Positions 34,373 to 42,628 of a stretch of 64,000 nucleotides of DNA are shown piece by piece (the stretch's first letter is position 1; the number at the start of each line of letters is the position of its first letter). The position numbers were made by a program, and so were the translations under genes. This DNA comes from Buchananella sp. 14KM1171 (lineage in GTDB: Bacteria; Actinomycetota; Actinomycetes; Actinomycetales; Actinomycetaceae), in contig NZ_CP159981.1 in assembly GCF_041380365.1 (NCBI RefSeq), forward strand, positions 744,001 to 808,000. The letters are read 5' to 3'. The notes beneath the pieces are model-generated. The model saw only the letters and a list, made by a program, of their open reading frames with translations, was not told where the DNA came from and made no database searches.

Positions 34373-35002
34373 TCACACCCCTTTTCGCAGGAATACGTCG
34401 TCTGCAGCGGCCTCCACCACCACGATCTTGGTGAGGTCCTGTTCGGTCTTTACCGACATCACCACGCCGACGCCCTCGGCAGTGCACGCGTGGGTGGGCT
34501 CGTCTCTCAGGTAGCCATCAACGAGAGCCAGGCGCAGCACTCCGTCGCCCTCCTCCACGGCCAGCCGGTTGCCGTAGCAGCCCCTGGTGCCGCTCAAGCC
34601 GTGGACGCGCAGCTCGTGTTCGCTGACCACTTCCAGATAGTCCCACTGCATCACGCTCTCGTCGTAGAGGATCTCGGTGGGCGGCGTGAGCGGGGGTTTG
34701 GTCCATGAGGTCTCCGCGTGGGGGCCGTAGAACTGCCCCACCTGCAGGCCGGTGTAGTACTCCACCGGTTCCCCGTTCACATCCACCACGCTCGGGGCCG
34801 GGGACTCGGCCGTGGTGGGGGTCTTGAACGGGGTCTCGAAGGGCTGTGCTGCCGGCACGCTCTGGCTGGCCACTGGGCGGGGCCCGGTGACGGGCGGGGC
34901 GCTGCCGGTGGCACCGGGCTGGGTGGTGCCGGAGCAGCCAGCTAGGGTGAGGGCCGCTAGCGCGCTGCCGACTATCCACGCGATTGATCGCTTGGTCTTC
35001 AT
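34373..35002 (-). CDS. Lipoprotein of unknown function, paralogue B
   Basis: A 209-residue predicted lipoprotein with lipobox LAGC (about residue 23) after KTKRSIAWIVGSALAALTL. The mature domain shares SVPAAQPFETPFKTPTTAES and GTRGCYGNRLAVEEGDGV with paralogue A. The C-terminal part (VVMSVKTEQDLTKIVVVEAA) may be a beta-rich fold, and two Cys residues per protein (GCYGN and ACT) may form a disulfide. GGAAGGA 8 nt before the ATG at 35002 fixes the start. It is upstream of and co-directional with paralogue A, with a 5-bp gap. Confidence 0.75.
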   Translation of the reverse strand: MKTKRSIAWIVGSALAALTLAGCSGTTQPGATGSAPPVTGPRPVASQSVPAAQPFETPFKTPTTAESPAPSVVDVNGEPVEYYTGLQVGQFYGPHAETSWTKPPLTPPTEILYDESVMQWDYLEVVSEHELRVHGLSGTRGCYGNRLAVEEGDGVLRLALVDGYLRDEPTHACTAEGVGVVMSVKTEQDLTKIVVVEAAADDVFLRKGV

Positions 35003-35188
35003 GATCGTCGTCCTTCCAATTGCCATTCGGCGCTTTGGAGGGAAAGCGCTCACTCTCAACCTAACCGACAGGGCCCCACCCGACCACAGCAGGCGTTGCC
35101 ACCTCACAATTTGAGACCGAATTGTGGCCAACGTCGGCCTCACACCGGTCTCCTCACCGATGCCGCCCTCCCCCGCACCGGGGCGGGC

Positions 35189-38026
35189 TTAGAGCTTGGT
35201 GAGTACCTTCAGGCGCAGGAGCAGGCGCTTGATGGAGCCCGCCCCGAAGTCCACCTTGGCGATGGCACTGCGCCCGGTGCCTTCGATGGACAGGATCGTG
35301 CCCATCCCGAAGGAGTCGTGGGAGACGCGGTCGCCCACGCGCAGCGGCGCGCCCTCGGCGTCCACGATCTCGCCGGTGTCGTCCGTCGCCCCGGCGGCCT
35401 TCGCTGCGGCCACGCCCACTCCGAGCGGGCCCACGGGGCCGCCGCTGCGGGCGTGCCCGCCGCCGATCGGGGTGCCGAAGTCGTCGTCGTAGCTGCCGCG
35501 TCGCGAATACCCACCAGAGCGCCTACCACCGCCAGAGCCATACCCGCCGCCAGCGCCGTAACCGCCGCGCCCGCCGCCGTAGCCAGAGCCGTAGCCGGAG
35601 CCACTGCCCCACGAGTCGTAGCTGGAGCGGTAGGTTTCCACCGCTGCGGCCTCCCGCCGCACGTCGAGCAGGTCGGCGGGCACGTCGTCCAAGAAGCGGG
35701 AGGCGGGCAGGGCGCTAGAGCCACCGAAGGCGTTGCGCACCGCCGCGCGCGTCAGGTAGAGGCGCTGGCGGGCGCGGGTGAGGGCCACGTAGGCCAGGCG
35801 GCGTTCCTCGGCCAGGTCGGCCTCCGCGCTCAGGGACCGCTGGTGGGGGAAGGTGCCGTCCTCCATTCCGGTAACGAAGACCACCGGGAACTCCAGGCCC
35901 TTGGCGGTGTGGACGGTCATCAAGGTGACCTCGCCGTCGCCCTCGTCGGGCAGCTGGTCGGAGTCCGCCACCAGGGAGATGCGTTCCAGGAAGTCGAACA
36001 GGGAGCCGTCTGGCTCGCTCTCGTCGTACGAGCGCGCCACGGCGTGGAGTTCGGCCAGGTTATCCACGCGGGAGAGGTCCTGCGGGTCCTTGGACTCGCG
36101 CAGCTCGGCCAGGTAGCCGGTCTTGTCCAGCACGGCGTCCACCACGTCCGCCACTGCTGCCCCGCGCGCCAGTTCCCGCAGCTCCTCCAGCAGGGCGTCG
36201 AAGGCCGCCAGCTGGGTGCGGGCACGCGTGGCCAGGCTCTCCACGTACGGCGCCTCCCGGCCGACGCTCACCCCGCTGCCCGGCTGGTCGGCCAGCACCC
36301 CGCTGCTCGGCTGGTCAGCCAGCACCCCGCTGCTCGGCTGGTCAGCCAGCACCTCGCCGCCCCCGGCCAGCACCGCGCTGACCTCCGCCCGCCCGACGGC
36401 GTGGGCAAGGGCCTGCCCAAAGCTCACCCCGTGGGCCTCGGCGTGCACCACCAGCGCGGACTCTGCCTTGTCCCCGAGCCCGCGGCGCGGCACGTTCAGG
36501 ATGCGCCGCAGGTTCACCGAGTCGTCCGGGTTGACCAGCACGCGCAGGTAGGCCACGGCGTCCTTGATCTCGCGGCGCTCGTAGAAGCGAGTGCCGCCCA
36601 CCACCCGGTAGGGGATGCCGGAGCGCACCAGCACGTCCTCCAGGGCCCGCGACTGGGCGTTGGTGCGGTAGAAGACGGCCACGTCCCCGTAGCCGATCCC
36701 GTCGGAGGCGCGCAGCGCGTCGATCTCGTCGATCACGAAGCGGGCCTCGTCGTAGTCGCTGTCGGCCGCGTAGTAGACGATCTTCGCCCCCGCCCCGCTG
36801 TCGGTCCACAGCTTCTTCGGGCGGCGGCCGGTATTGCGGGCGATCACCGCGTTGGCGGCCCCCAGGATGTTGTTGGTGGAGCGGTAGTTCTGCTCCAGCA
36901 GGATCGTGCGGGCGCTCGAGTAGTCCTGCTCGAACTCCTCGATGTTGCGGATGGTGGCGCCCCGGAAGGCATAGATGGACTGGTCGGAGTCGCCCACCAC
37001 GGTCAGTTCGCTGGGCGGCAGGGCCCCGTCCCCCGCGTCCGCCTCCTGGCCACCCACCAGCTCACGGATGAGGACGTATTGGGCGTGGTTGGTGTCCTGG
37101 TACTCGTCCACCAGCACGTGCCGAAAGCGCCTGCGGTAGTTCTCCGCGATAGCGGGGTGCTGCTGGAAGAGGCGGACGGTACGCATGATGATGTCGTCGA
37201 AGTCCAGCGCCTGGGCCTCCCGCAGGCGGGTGGCGTAGGCGGCGTAGACGCGCGCCAGGTGCTCTTCGAAGGGGTTGTTGGCCGCCGCCGTTTGGGCGAA
37301 CTCCTCCGGGCCGATCAGCTCGTTTTTCAGGTCGCTGATCCGCCGCGCGAAGGCCTTGGGGGCAAAGCGCTTGGGGTCCAGGCCCAGCTGCTTGACGATC
37401 TGCCCCACCAGCCGCTGGGAGTCCTGGGCGTCGTAGATGGAGAACGTGGACTTCAGCCCGGCGGCCTTGTACTCGCGCCGCAGGATGCGCACGCAGGCGG
37501 AGTGGAAGGTGAATACCCACATGTGCCGCGCGGAGGGCCCCACCAGGGCGGCGGTGCGTTCCCGCATTTCCGCAGCGGCCTTGTTGGTGAAGGTGATGGC
37601 CAGGATCTCGCTGGCGCGCGCCCGCCCCGAGGCGATGAGGTGGGCGATGCGGTGGGTGAGTACCCGGGTCTTGCCCGAGCCCGCGCCGGCGATGATGAGC
37701 AGCGGGCTGCCTCCGTGCAGCACCGCCTCCCGCTGCGGCGGGTTCAGGCCGACGGTCAGGTCCACGCCGTTGTTGGCCGACGTTCCGCCCGCCGCCACGC
37801 CGAATCCCGCCGCCCGGAGCTCCCGCCCGGGCACGCCGGCCACCTCGGGCCAGTCGTCGTCATCCAGCGTCGCCGCAAGCGGCGTGAGGGCGGCCGCCGC
37901 TCCCAGCGGGTCGCCCACGGGGGCGGCGGGTGGGGCGTCGTCCCAGTCCTCGGCGAATAGCGGCAGCGCGGGCAGGGCGAAGGCACCCGAGGTGTCGTTG
38001 CCGTGCGGCTCAGCGAAAGTACCCAT
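35189..38026 (-). CDS. pcrA: ATP-dependent DNA helicase, UvrD/PcrA type
   Basis: A 945-residue superfamily 1A 3'-5' helicase for repair and removal of proteins from DNA. Motif I AGAGSGKTRVLTHRI, motif Ia AITFTNKAAAEM, motif II LVDEYQDTNH, motif III VGDSDQSIYAFRGA and motif VI VALTRARQRLYL are intact. The C-terminal Tudor-like RNA polymerase-binding segment (RVGDRVSHDSFGMGTI) is present. Oddities: an N-terminal extension of ~90 residues with an in-frame dispersed-element copy (DWDDAPPAAP), three 9-residue repeats (VLADQPSSG) inside domain 2, and a Gly/Tyr/Ser-rich stretch (about 800-850) before the tail. The ATG at 38026 has no clear ribosome site, so the start is less certain. Confidence 0.93.
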   Translation of the reverse strand: MGTFAEPHGNDTSGAFALPALPLFAEDWDDAPPAAPVGDPLGAAAALTPLAATLDDDDWPEVAGVPGRELRAAGFGVAAGGTSANNGVDLTVGLNPPQREAVLHGGSPLLIIAGAGSGKTRVLTHRIAHLIASGRARASEILAITFTNKAAAEMRERTAALVGPSARHMWVFTFHSACVRILRREYKAAGLKSTFSIYDAQDSQRLVGQIVKQLGLDPKRFAPKAFARRISDLKNELIGPEEFAQTAAANNPFEEHLARVYAAYATRLREAQALDFDDIIMRTVRLFQQHPAIAENYRRRFRHVLVDEYQDTNHAQYVLIRELVGGQEADAGDGALPPSELTVVGDSDQSIYAFRGATIRNIEEFEQDYSSARTILLEQNYRSTNNILGAANAVIARNTGRRPKKLWTDSGAGAKIVYYAADSDYDEARFVIDEIDALRASDGIGYGDVAVFYRTNAQSRALEDVLVRSGIPYRVVGGTRFYERREIKDAVAYLRVLVNPDDSVNLRRILNVPRRGLGDKAESALVVHAEAHGVSFGQALAHAVGRAEVSAVLAGGGEVLADQPSSGVLADQPSSGVLADQPGSGVSVGREAPYVESLATRARTQLAAFDALLEELRELARGAAVADVVDAVLDKTGYLAELRESKDPQDLSRVDNLAELHAVARSYDESEPDGSLFDFLERISLVADSDQLPDEGDGEVTLMTVHTAKGLEFPVVFVTGMEDGTFPHQRSLSAEADLAEERRLAYVALTRARQRLYLTRAAVRNAFGGSSALPASRFLDDVPADLLDVRREAAAVETYRSSYDSWGSGSGYGSGYGGGRGGYGAGGGYGSGGGRRSGGYSRRGSYDDDFGTPIGGGHARSGGPVGPLGVGVAAAKAAGATDDTGEIVDAEGAPLRVGDRVSHDSFGMGTILSIEGTGRSAIAKVDFGAGSIKRLLLRLKVLTKL
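36271..36351 (-). repeat. 27-bp tandem repeat inside pcrA
   Basis: Three copies of a 27-bp unit (starting CCCCGCTGCTCGGCTGGTCA on the plus strand) encode VLADQPSSG/VLADQPGSG between helicase motifs. The second and third copies are identical, so the expansion looks recent. Confidence 0.95.
37922..37945 (-). repeat. Dispersed 20-bp element, copy 6 (in pcrA N-terminus)
   Basis: The minus strand reads TGGGACGACGCCCCACCCGC followed by CGCC, coding DWDDAPPAAP in frame in the non-conserved N-terminal extension. Confidence 0.5.
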
Positions 38027-38289
38027 AGGCAAGAAGGCTAGCGCCCCGCCGGAGCGCTCCCAATCATCGCTGCGAGCCCGTGTGGGCCTGGAGCTGCATC
38101 TTTCCGCATCCTGGCAGGGCCGACGAGCAGGTCAGCGGTTACGGCCTCCAGCACGCTATTTGGGGTTCACCCCCTTAAGCGTGGCGCCCCAGAGCGCGCG
38201 GATGGCTGATAGGAAGGCAAGGAGCCATAATCCTGGGCTGGATCGCAGACCTAGCTCAGGCAAGCGCCCAGTTCGTTGGAATCCTGGCC

Positions 38290-39138
38290 ATGGCCCTGTG
38301 CTGGATCCCCGTACTAGGACCAGCACTAGCAGTCATCGCCGCAATCGCGGGCATCGTAGAAGCCGTAGCGAACATCGGCCTAGCCATCGGCGGCGAAAAG
38401 ACTTGGGGCGAAGCCCTATGGTCCGTGGGCTTCGCCGCCCTAGGCTGCATCGGCCTAGGCGGACTACGCGGCGCAGTCTCCTCACTCAAGGCCCTGAAGA
38501 ACTTTGGTGGGGCACTCAACGCTGCTGGTGGACTGAAGGGCGCGTTCTTATCCTTTGCCGAAAGCACCATCCCACCCGGTGCGCGCGACGCGTTGCTGAA
38601 GTGTGGGCAGCGCTTACGCATCGCCGCCAACAGGAAGAACCTCTACGTCAAGGGCAAGACACTCCAACCAGGAGCCAAGGGCCGAGACCTACTTACTTCC
38701 AAGGCTCCATATGGCAGACGCTGGGGCAGGAAGATAAAAAGCCCGGAAGAATGGGCAAGTATCCACGCCCCCAACGGTAAAGAGATCTACGGCCCGGCCG
38801 CAATCGAAGGCACCGAGAGAACATTGTCCATGTCTGATTACGTGAAGGAATATGGCGACGTCATCGACAGGGTCGGCGATGACACCGGGCTATGGTTTTC
38901 ACCCGTCAAAGACGGCAAGGTCTACAGCTTCGAGTCTCGCGCACTTCGCGAAGGAAGCAAAGACCTTGAATACAACCAGCTCACATTGCCAAACGAAATC
39001 CCAGGCCTCGAAGTTAAGATATCTCAAGTCGCACCAAATCTTGGACACCACGGAGGCGCAATACAAGCACAGTTTATTCTTAACCACGAAGAGATTTCCA
39101 TGTCAGAACTATTAGAGATGGGGGCGATCCAGTGGTAA
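38290..39138 (+). CDS. Orphan polymorphic-toxin C-terminal module with TNT NAD-glycohydrolase domain
   Basis: A 282-residue product that looks like the 3' end of a large secreted toxin. Residues 1-60 are hydrophobic and Ala/Gly-rich (WIPVLGPALAVIAAIAGI), as in the pre-toxin segment of actinobacterial WXG/LXG toxins. The last ~100 residues match the TNT NAD+-degrading fold: VIDRVGDDTGLWFSP, an Arg in ESRALREG, VAPNLGHHGGAIQAQF with the conserved Gly-Gly and Gln, and SELLEMGAIQ at the end. The reading frame continues upstream to about 38190 with coding-like sequence (GWIADLAQASAQFVGILA) but no ATG; AAGGAG at 38219 precedes only ATA, ATC or CTG. G+C falls toward the 3' end. It is either truncated or started at a rare codon. 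Confidence 0.75.
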   Translation: MALCWIPVLGPALAVIAAIAGIVEAVANIGLAIGGEKTWGEALWSVGFAALGCIGLGGLRGAVSSLKALKNFGGALNAAGGLKGAFLSFAESTIPPGARDALLKCGQRLRIAANRKNLYVKGKTLQPGAKGRDLLTSKAPYGRRWGRKIKSPEEWASIHAPNGKEIYGPAAIEGTERTLSMSDYVKEYGDVIDRVGDDTGLWFSPVKDGKVYSFESRALREGSKDLEYNQLTLPNEIPGLEVKISQVAPNLGHHGGAIQAQFILNHEEISMSELLEMGAIQW

Positions 39139-39668
39139 ATTATTCACTCTCGGACAAGTTTATAGAAATCACAACAGGCACGCAGCTATGCGGCACTATT
39201 CGCGATTACGACGACCATTACGAGATCTGGACTCCGGCGAGCGTGACCCACGTGGTGAAATGGCAGGATGGCGAATACTGGCACGGAACCTACGAGCGCG
39301 ATGAAGCGGCCTCGTTCAAATTCTATACAACCGACTTGATGCTCGCGGAACGAAACATAGTTGCAGCATTATGTGACGCACACAGGTCGGCCAATGGTAT
39401 ACCCAGGCTTGATTATTATCGCATGGCACGCACTGTAAAGCCAGGGTTTCAATCTTACATGCTGACACAGCACTACTCGACAATTCGCAACTTAAGCACC
39501 GGCGCGGCATATCCGATGCGGATATTCGAATTCATGGACACTCCCCTAAAGGCAACTAGATTATCTCACATAGTCACTGTTCCTGTTGAGGAACTCTTCG
39601 CCTCGTACATGGATCCAGGTGGCGCGCCACTGTTCTCGCACTTCATCTACAAGCGCCCTCAGCAATGA
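39132..39668 (+). CDS. Putative immunity protein for the TNT toxin module
   Basis: A 178-residue cytoplasmic protein with no signal or membrane segment. GTG at 39132 overlaps the toxin stop by 7 bp, with GGGGG upstream, as is usual for toxin-immunity pairs. It is acidic and aromatic-rich (DYDDHYEIWTPASV, VKWQDGEYWHGTYERDE). Size and position resemble IFT, the antitoxin encoded beside the mycobacterial TNT toxin, but no residue-level match could be tested. It has the lowest G+C of any gene here (about one half), far below its neighbours, which supports recent horizontal acquisition. The immunity role is inferred from position and overlap. Confidence 0.65.
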   Translation: MVNYSLSDKFIEITTGTQLCGTIRDYDDHYEIWTPASVTHVVKWQDGEYWHGTYERDEAASFKFYTTDLMLAERNIVAALCDAHRSANGIPRLDYYRMARTVKPGFQSYMLTQHYSTIRNLSTGAAYPMRIFEFMDTPLKATRLSHIVTVPVEELFASYMDPGGAPLFSHFIYKRPQQ

Positions 39669-39906
39669 GAGACGGCGGAGTCCAAACACGTCATCATGGA
39701 ACCGCGCCTGCCCCGCACGCTGCACAACTCGGAATTACGAGCCTTGAAGGCTATTGAAGGGCGTCTTTCGCTCTCTGCGCGCTGCGACAGGGCGGCGGCG
39801 CGACGCTTCAAGGTTCCATGAGGCGTGGCAGCTCCTGGGGCGGCAGCTGGTCGCGCTCAACGCATTCGCCTAAAGCCCCTCTTCTCCGACGCCCGCCTGA
39901 CTTCGA
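39669..39906. other. Non-coding tail of the toxin island
   Basis: A 238-bp gap between the converging immunity and reductase genes. It holds two nested inverted repeats: CATGGAACC (39695-39703) with GGTTCCATG (39812-39820), and CCTTGAAG (39742-39749) with CTTCAAGG (39806-39813). This could be a terminator-like structure or the remnant of a small mobile element. No gene seen. Confidence 0.45.
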
Positions 39907-40887
39907 TCAGCTTTCCGGCGCCATCGCCGCCTTCTGCTTGGTCGCCTGTTCCATGATCGGCAGCGCCACGGCACGCAGGTCCCGCCAGGCCGGCATGGTG
40001 CCGTTGTAGCCGGCCAGGATCCGGTCGAACTGGGCGTCCAGGTGCACCATCTCCGCACTCGCGGTGCGGCAGTGGTCGGCGGCGGCCAGTTCCCCGATGG
40101 AGGTCTTGGCCACCAGCCAGGCGGCCGTGCGCACTAGGCGCAGCCGAACCAGCCCGCGCAACCAGGCGGCCGTGCCCGGTGGCACTGGCACTCCCAACGC
40201 CGCCAACGCGTCCAACGCCTCGCGGATGGCGGCGACCACCTGGGCGCGCTGCCGGCTGGTGGAGCGGCGCAGGTCGTAGTCCAACACGTAGCACAGGTAG
40301 GCGGCCGGCAGCACGATCGCGGCGTGCGCCTGCAGCCACGCCTCCATGTTCGGGGTGGGAATGACGCGGCAGCGGTGCCCGGTCAGGGCGGTCTTGATGG
40401 CCTGCAGGAAGTCCTGGTCCAGGCGCCCGCGCAGGGCCCCAACGTATAGGGCGATGCCGGCGTGCATGGCGATCACGCGCTCGCCGTCGCGGTAGCCGCC
40501 CGTGGGCTGGAAGGCGAAGGCCACCTGCTTGCGCGGGTCCCCGGCCAGCAGGGTCTCCTGCGTCTTAGCCGCCTGCAGGTCGTTTCCCACCAGCACCACC
40601 CGCTCGCTGACGTTGGCGGCCAGCGCGGGCAGCACGTCTGGCCGCTGCTGCCCCTGGACGGCCACGAAGATCAGGTCGTAACGGTCCTGCGGGTCCAGCT
40701 CCCCGATCATCCGCAGCCGATCCCCGGTGATGTGGACCTGGAGGTGGTGGTGGATGATCATGCCGCGCTCGGCCAGCGTCTCCCGCCAAGCCCCTCGGGC
40801 CAGGACGGTGACGTCCTGACCGCAGCGCTTCAATTCGTGAGCCAGTAGCGCGCCGATAACGCCGGCGCCGTAGACAAGTACGCGCAT
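39907..40887 (-). CDS. Ketopantoate reductase-family (ApbA/PanE-like) oxidoreductase
   Basis: A 326-residue NAD(P)-dependent reductase. The N-terminal Rossmann fold has VYGAGVIGALLAHELKRCG. The C-terminal helical domain has the family's Lys/Asn/Glu region in degenerate form (NMEAWLQAHAAIVLPA where PanE usually has Lys-x-x-x-Asn). It may therefore not be a true 2-dehydropantoate reductase. AGGAGG precedes the ATG at 40887. It is not in an operon with pantothenate genes. Its first codons are part of the ~120-bp sequence duplicated at 41890, beyond the toxin-antitoxin genes. Confidence 0.75.
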   Translation of the reverse strand: MRVLVYGAGVIGALLAHELKRCGQDVTVLARGAWRETLAERGMIIHHHLQVHITGDRLRMIGELDPQDRYDLIFVAVQGQQRPDVLPALAANVSERVVLVGNDLQAAKTQETLLAGDPRKQVAFAFQPTGGYRDGERVIAMHAGIALYVGALRGRLDQDFLQAIKTALTGHRCRVIPTPNMEAWLQAHAAIVLPAAYLCYVLDYDLRRSTSRQRAQVVAAIREALDALAALGVPVPPGTAAWLRGLVRLRLVRTAAWLVAKTSIGELAAADHCRTASAEMVHLDAQFDRILAGYNGTMPAWRDLRAVALPIMEQATKQKAAMAPES

Positions 40888-40984
40888 GGCTGCCTCCTTT
40901 CCCTAAGCGTAGGCGCGATCTGTGCGCGTTTGTGCGGGTTTCAGCCCACGCGGTCCAGCTCGGGGCGCTCGGCGTCGGTCAGCG
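40864..40984. repeat. Direct repeat flanking the TA module, copy A
   Basis: This copy and 41890-42010 share a 5' block (about 35 bp: the reductase start codon and its Shine-Dalgarno sequence) and an identical 61-bp 3' block (the last codons of a flavoprotein gene, 40924-40984 versus 41950-42010). Together they bracket the Phd/PIN pair. Confidence 0.9.
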
Positions 40985-41005
40985 TGGCGTCGGCCAGCGC
41001 GGCGG
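40941..41005 (-). pseudogene. 3' fragment of the flavoprotein (NQO-like) gene
   Basis: The minus strand encodes LTDAERPELDRVG plus stop, identical to the C-terminus of the intact gene at 41967-42515. Upstream of it the similarity fades within about ten codons (LADAT). It is a remnant left by the duplication that brackets the TA module. Confidence 0.8.
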
Positions 41006-41076
41006 GCAGAGCCCACCCCAGCGCCGCAGTGGTTCACGCGGCGACTGTGAAGGCAGCCTCGCCCACCCAACACAGC

Positions 41077-41096
41077 GCGTAGCACTGGTGCTACGC
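41077..41096. promoter_or_regulatory. Palindromic operator of the TA operon
   Basis: GCGTAGCAC-TG-GTGCTACGC, perfect 9-bp arms, ends 7 bp before the antitoxin start codon. Phd/YefM antitoxins commonly repress their own promoters through such palindromes, so this is a likely autoregulatory site. Inferred. Confidence 0.7.
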
Positions 41097-41103
41097 TGGT
41101 GGT

Positions 41104-41433
41104 GTGACTAGCGCCGTTCCCACTGTTTCGACCACGGCTACACTTGCAGCCGGCAATTTCGCCGCGCCTCCAATACGGCGGCTCTCCCAGCGGGAGCTAC
41201 GCAATGAATCCGGGCAGGTTCTGCGCGCGGTCAGCGCGGGAGAGTCCTTTGTGCTGACCAACAAGGGCATTCCCGTTGGGCGACTTGTCCCGCTGGACGC
41301 CCCGGAAGCCGCACTTACCATCACGCGCCCAGCCAGCCGGAAGGCGGGCTGGGCGGAGTTAGGCATCACACGCAAGCGGACACCCGGCGAGCTGGCCGAA
41401 CTACTCGATTCCCTCCGCGAGGACAGGCTTTGA
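41104..41433 (+). CDS. Antitoxin of the Phd/YefM type
   Basis: A 109-residue antitoxin. The N-terminal DNA-binding part has the Phd/YefM pattern SQRELRNESGQVLRAVSAGESFVLTNKGIPVGRLVPL. The C-terminal part (ITRKRTPGELAELLDSLRED) is the toxin-neutralising tail. The start is GTG at 41104 with almost no leader after the palindrome, so translation may be leaderless or nearly so. The stop overlaps the toxin start by 4 bp (TTGA), giving coupled synthesis. Confidence 0.88.
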   Translation: MTSAVPTVSTTATLAAGNFAAPPIRRLSQRELRNESGQVLRAVSAGESFVLTNKGIPVGRLVPLDAPEAALTITRPASRKAGWAELGITRKRTPGELAELLDSLREDRL

Positions 41434-41822
41434 GCATCATCTACGTGGACACCTCCGCTCTTGGCGCCCTGCTGATTGAACAGCCGGAGAGCGAAGAGCT
41501 GTTGCGGTGGCTAGACCAGACCGAAGCAACACTGGTCTCCTGCGACTTACTAGAAACTGAGCTGCGCAGACTAGCCGTCAGAGAGGGCCTAAACCAGGCT
41601 GATGTCACCGCCCTATTGGAGGGGATTTCGCTCGCCGCCCTGGACCGAGCCGTCTACCGCAGCGCCGGACTGCTTCCCATGCCGTATCTGCGCACCTTAG
41701 ATGCCCTACACCTGGAAGCAGCCGTCCGTCTCAACGCAGATGCCATGCTCACTTACGACCACCGCCTCACTCAGGCAGCCCGCACTGTTGGGCTCAATGT
41801 GATCGCACCCGCCGCCCACTAG
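41430..41822 (+). CDS. PIN-domain ribonuclease toxin (VapC-like)
   Basis: A 130-residue PIN nuclease. The acidic metal-binding residues are visible: Asp7 in IYVDTSALGALL, Glu43 in DLLETELRRLA, Asp in LRTLDALHLEAA and Asp in AMLTYDHRLTQAA. VapC-type toxins cleave tRNA or rRNA; the target here is unknown. The start codon is TTG at 41430, overlapping the antitoxin stop. The pair sits between direct repeats in an otherwise ordinary stretch, which marks it as an insertion. Confidence 0.9.
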   Translation: MSIIYVDTSALGALLIEQPESEELLRWLDQTEATLVSCDLLETELRRLAVREGLNQADVTALLEGISLAALDRAVYRSAGLLPMPYLRTLDALHLEAAVRLNADAMLTYDHRLTQAARTVGLNVIAPAAH

Positions 41823-41889
41823 GCGCTAAACCTCTCTGTCGCGCCGACGCCCGTGCTCCTTTGACTCCGCCCCATCGGCTAATCAGGTA

Positions 41890-42010
41890 GGCGCCGTAGA
41901 CAAGTAGGCGCATGGCTGCCTCCTTTCCCCAAGAGGAGGCGGCAGCCATGCGCGTTTGTGCGGGTTTCAGCCCACGCGGTCCAGCTCGGGGCGCTCGGCG
42001 TCGGTCAGCG
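41890..42010. repeat. Direct repeat flanking the TA module, copy B
   Basis: Matches copy A at 40864-40984. It also contains a hairpin (GGCTGCCTCCTTT / AAGAGGAGGCGGCAGCC with a 3-nt bulge, 41915-41948) that may terminate the flavoprotein gene. The vestigial reductase start codon (CAT on the plus strand) is preserved. Confidence 0.9.
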
Positions 42011-42515
42011 CGGCGGCGTAGTCAGCGGCGGCGGCCTCGAGGGCAGCGTCGTCCCCCTTGGCCATCCCGTGCACCGTGAAGGGCGCCAGGTAGCGCATGC
42101 CCACCTTGATGGCGGTGGCCTGGAAGGGGCGCAGCAGGTCGGTGATCGGGTAGGCGGCGGCGCCCTCGGGGTCGTACATGCGGGCGGCCATGCCGGTGGT
42201 GACGGCGACCATCAGCTCCTTGCCCGCCAGGGCCTTGCCGCCCGGGCCGTGGGACCAGCCGAAGGCGAAGACGGTGTCCAGCCACTCCTGGAAGCGCCCG
42301 GGGGCGGAGTACCAGTGGATCGGGAACTGCCACACCACGCGGTCGGCCTGCGCCAGCTCGGCCTGCTCGGCCTCCACGTCGAACTTGCCGTCCGGGTAGA
42401 GGGCGTAGATGTCACGAACCGTGACTCCCTCCACGCTCTGCGCCGCGGCGGCCAGGCGGGCGTTGGCCTTCGAGGCGGCCAGGTCGGGGTGGAACAGCAG
42501 TACCAGGGTGCGCAT
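41967..42515 (-). CDS. NAD(P)H-dependent flavoprotein oxidoreductase (Flavodoxin_2/NQO family)
   Basis: A 182-residue cytoplasmic FMN/FAD enzyme related to quinone reductases and the Kef ancillary proteins. It has LVLLFHPDLAASKANARLA at the N-terminus, the core WQFPIHWYSAPGRFQEWLDTVFAFGWSHG and GKELMVAVTTGM. It is expected to reduce quinones or other electrophiles by two electrons. AGGAG precedes the ATG at 42515. No potassium efflux gene is adjacent. Its last codons are duplicated on the far side of the TA module. Confidence 0.9.
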   Translation of the reverse strand: MRTLVLLFHPDLAASKANARLAAAAQSVEGVTVRDIYALYPDGKFDVEAEQAELAQADRVVWQFPIHWYSAPGRFQEWLDTVFAFGWSHGPGGKALAGKELMVAVTTGMAARMYDPEGAAAYPITDLLRPFQATAIKVGMRYLAPFTVHGMAKGDDAALEAAAADYAAALTDAERPELDRVG

Positions 42516-42628
42516 GGGCTTCTCCTTCGAGCGGGCACGAAACGTGTCGACTTTACGCCTGCCCCCGGGTCGCCGCACTCGCAGGGCCGCCGCAGGCCGC
42601 CTGTGGCGCCGCCGCTCTGATCGCCCGG

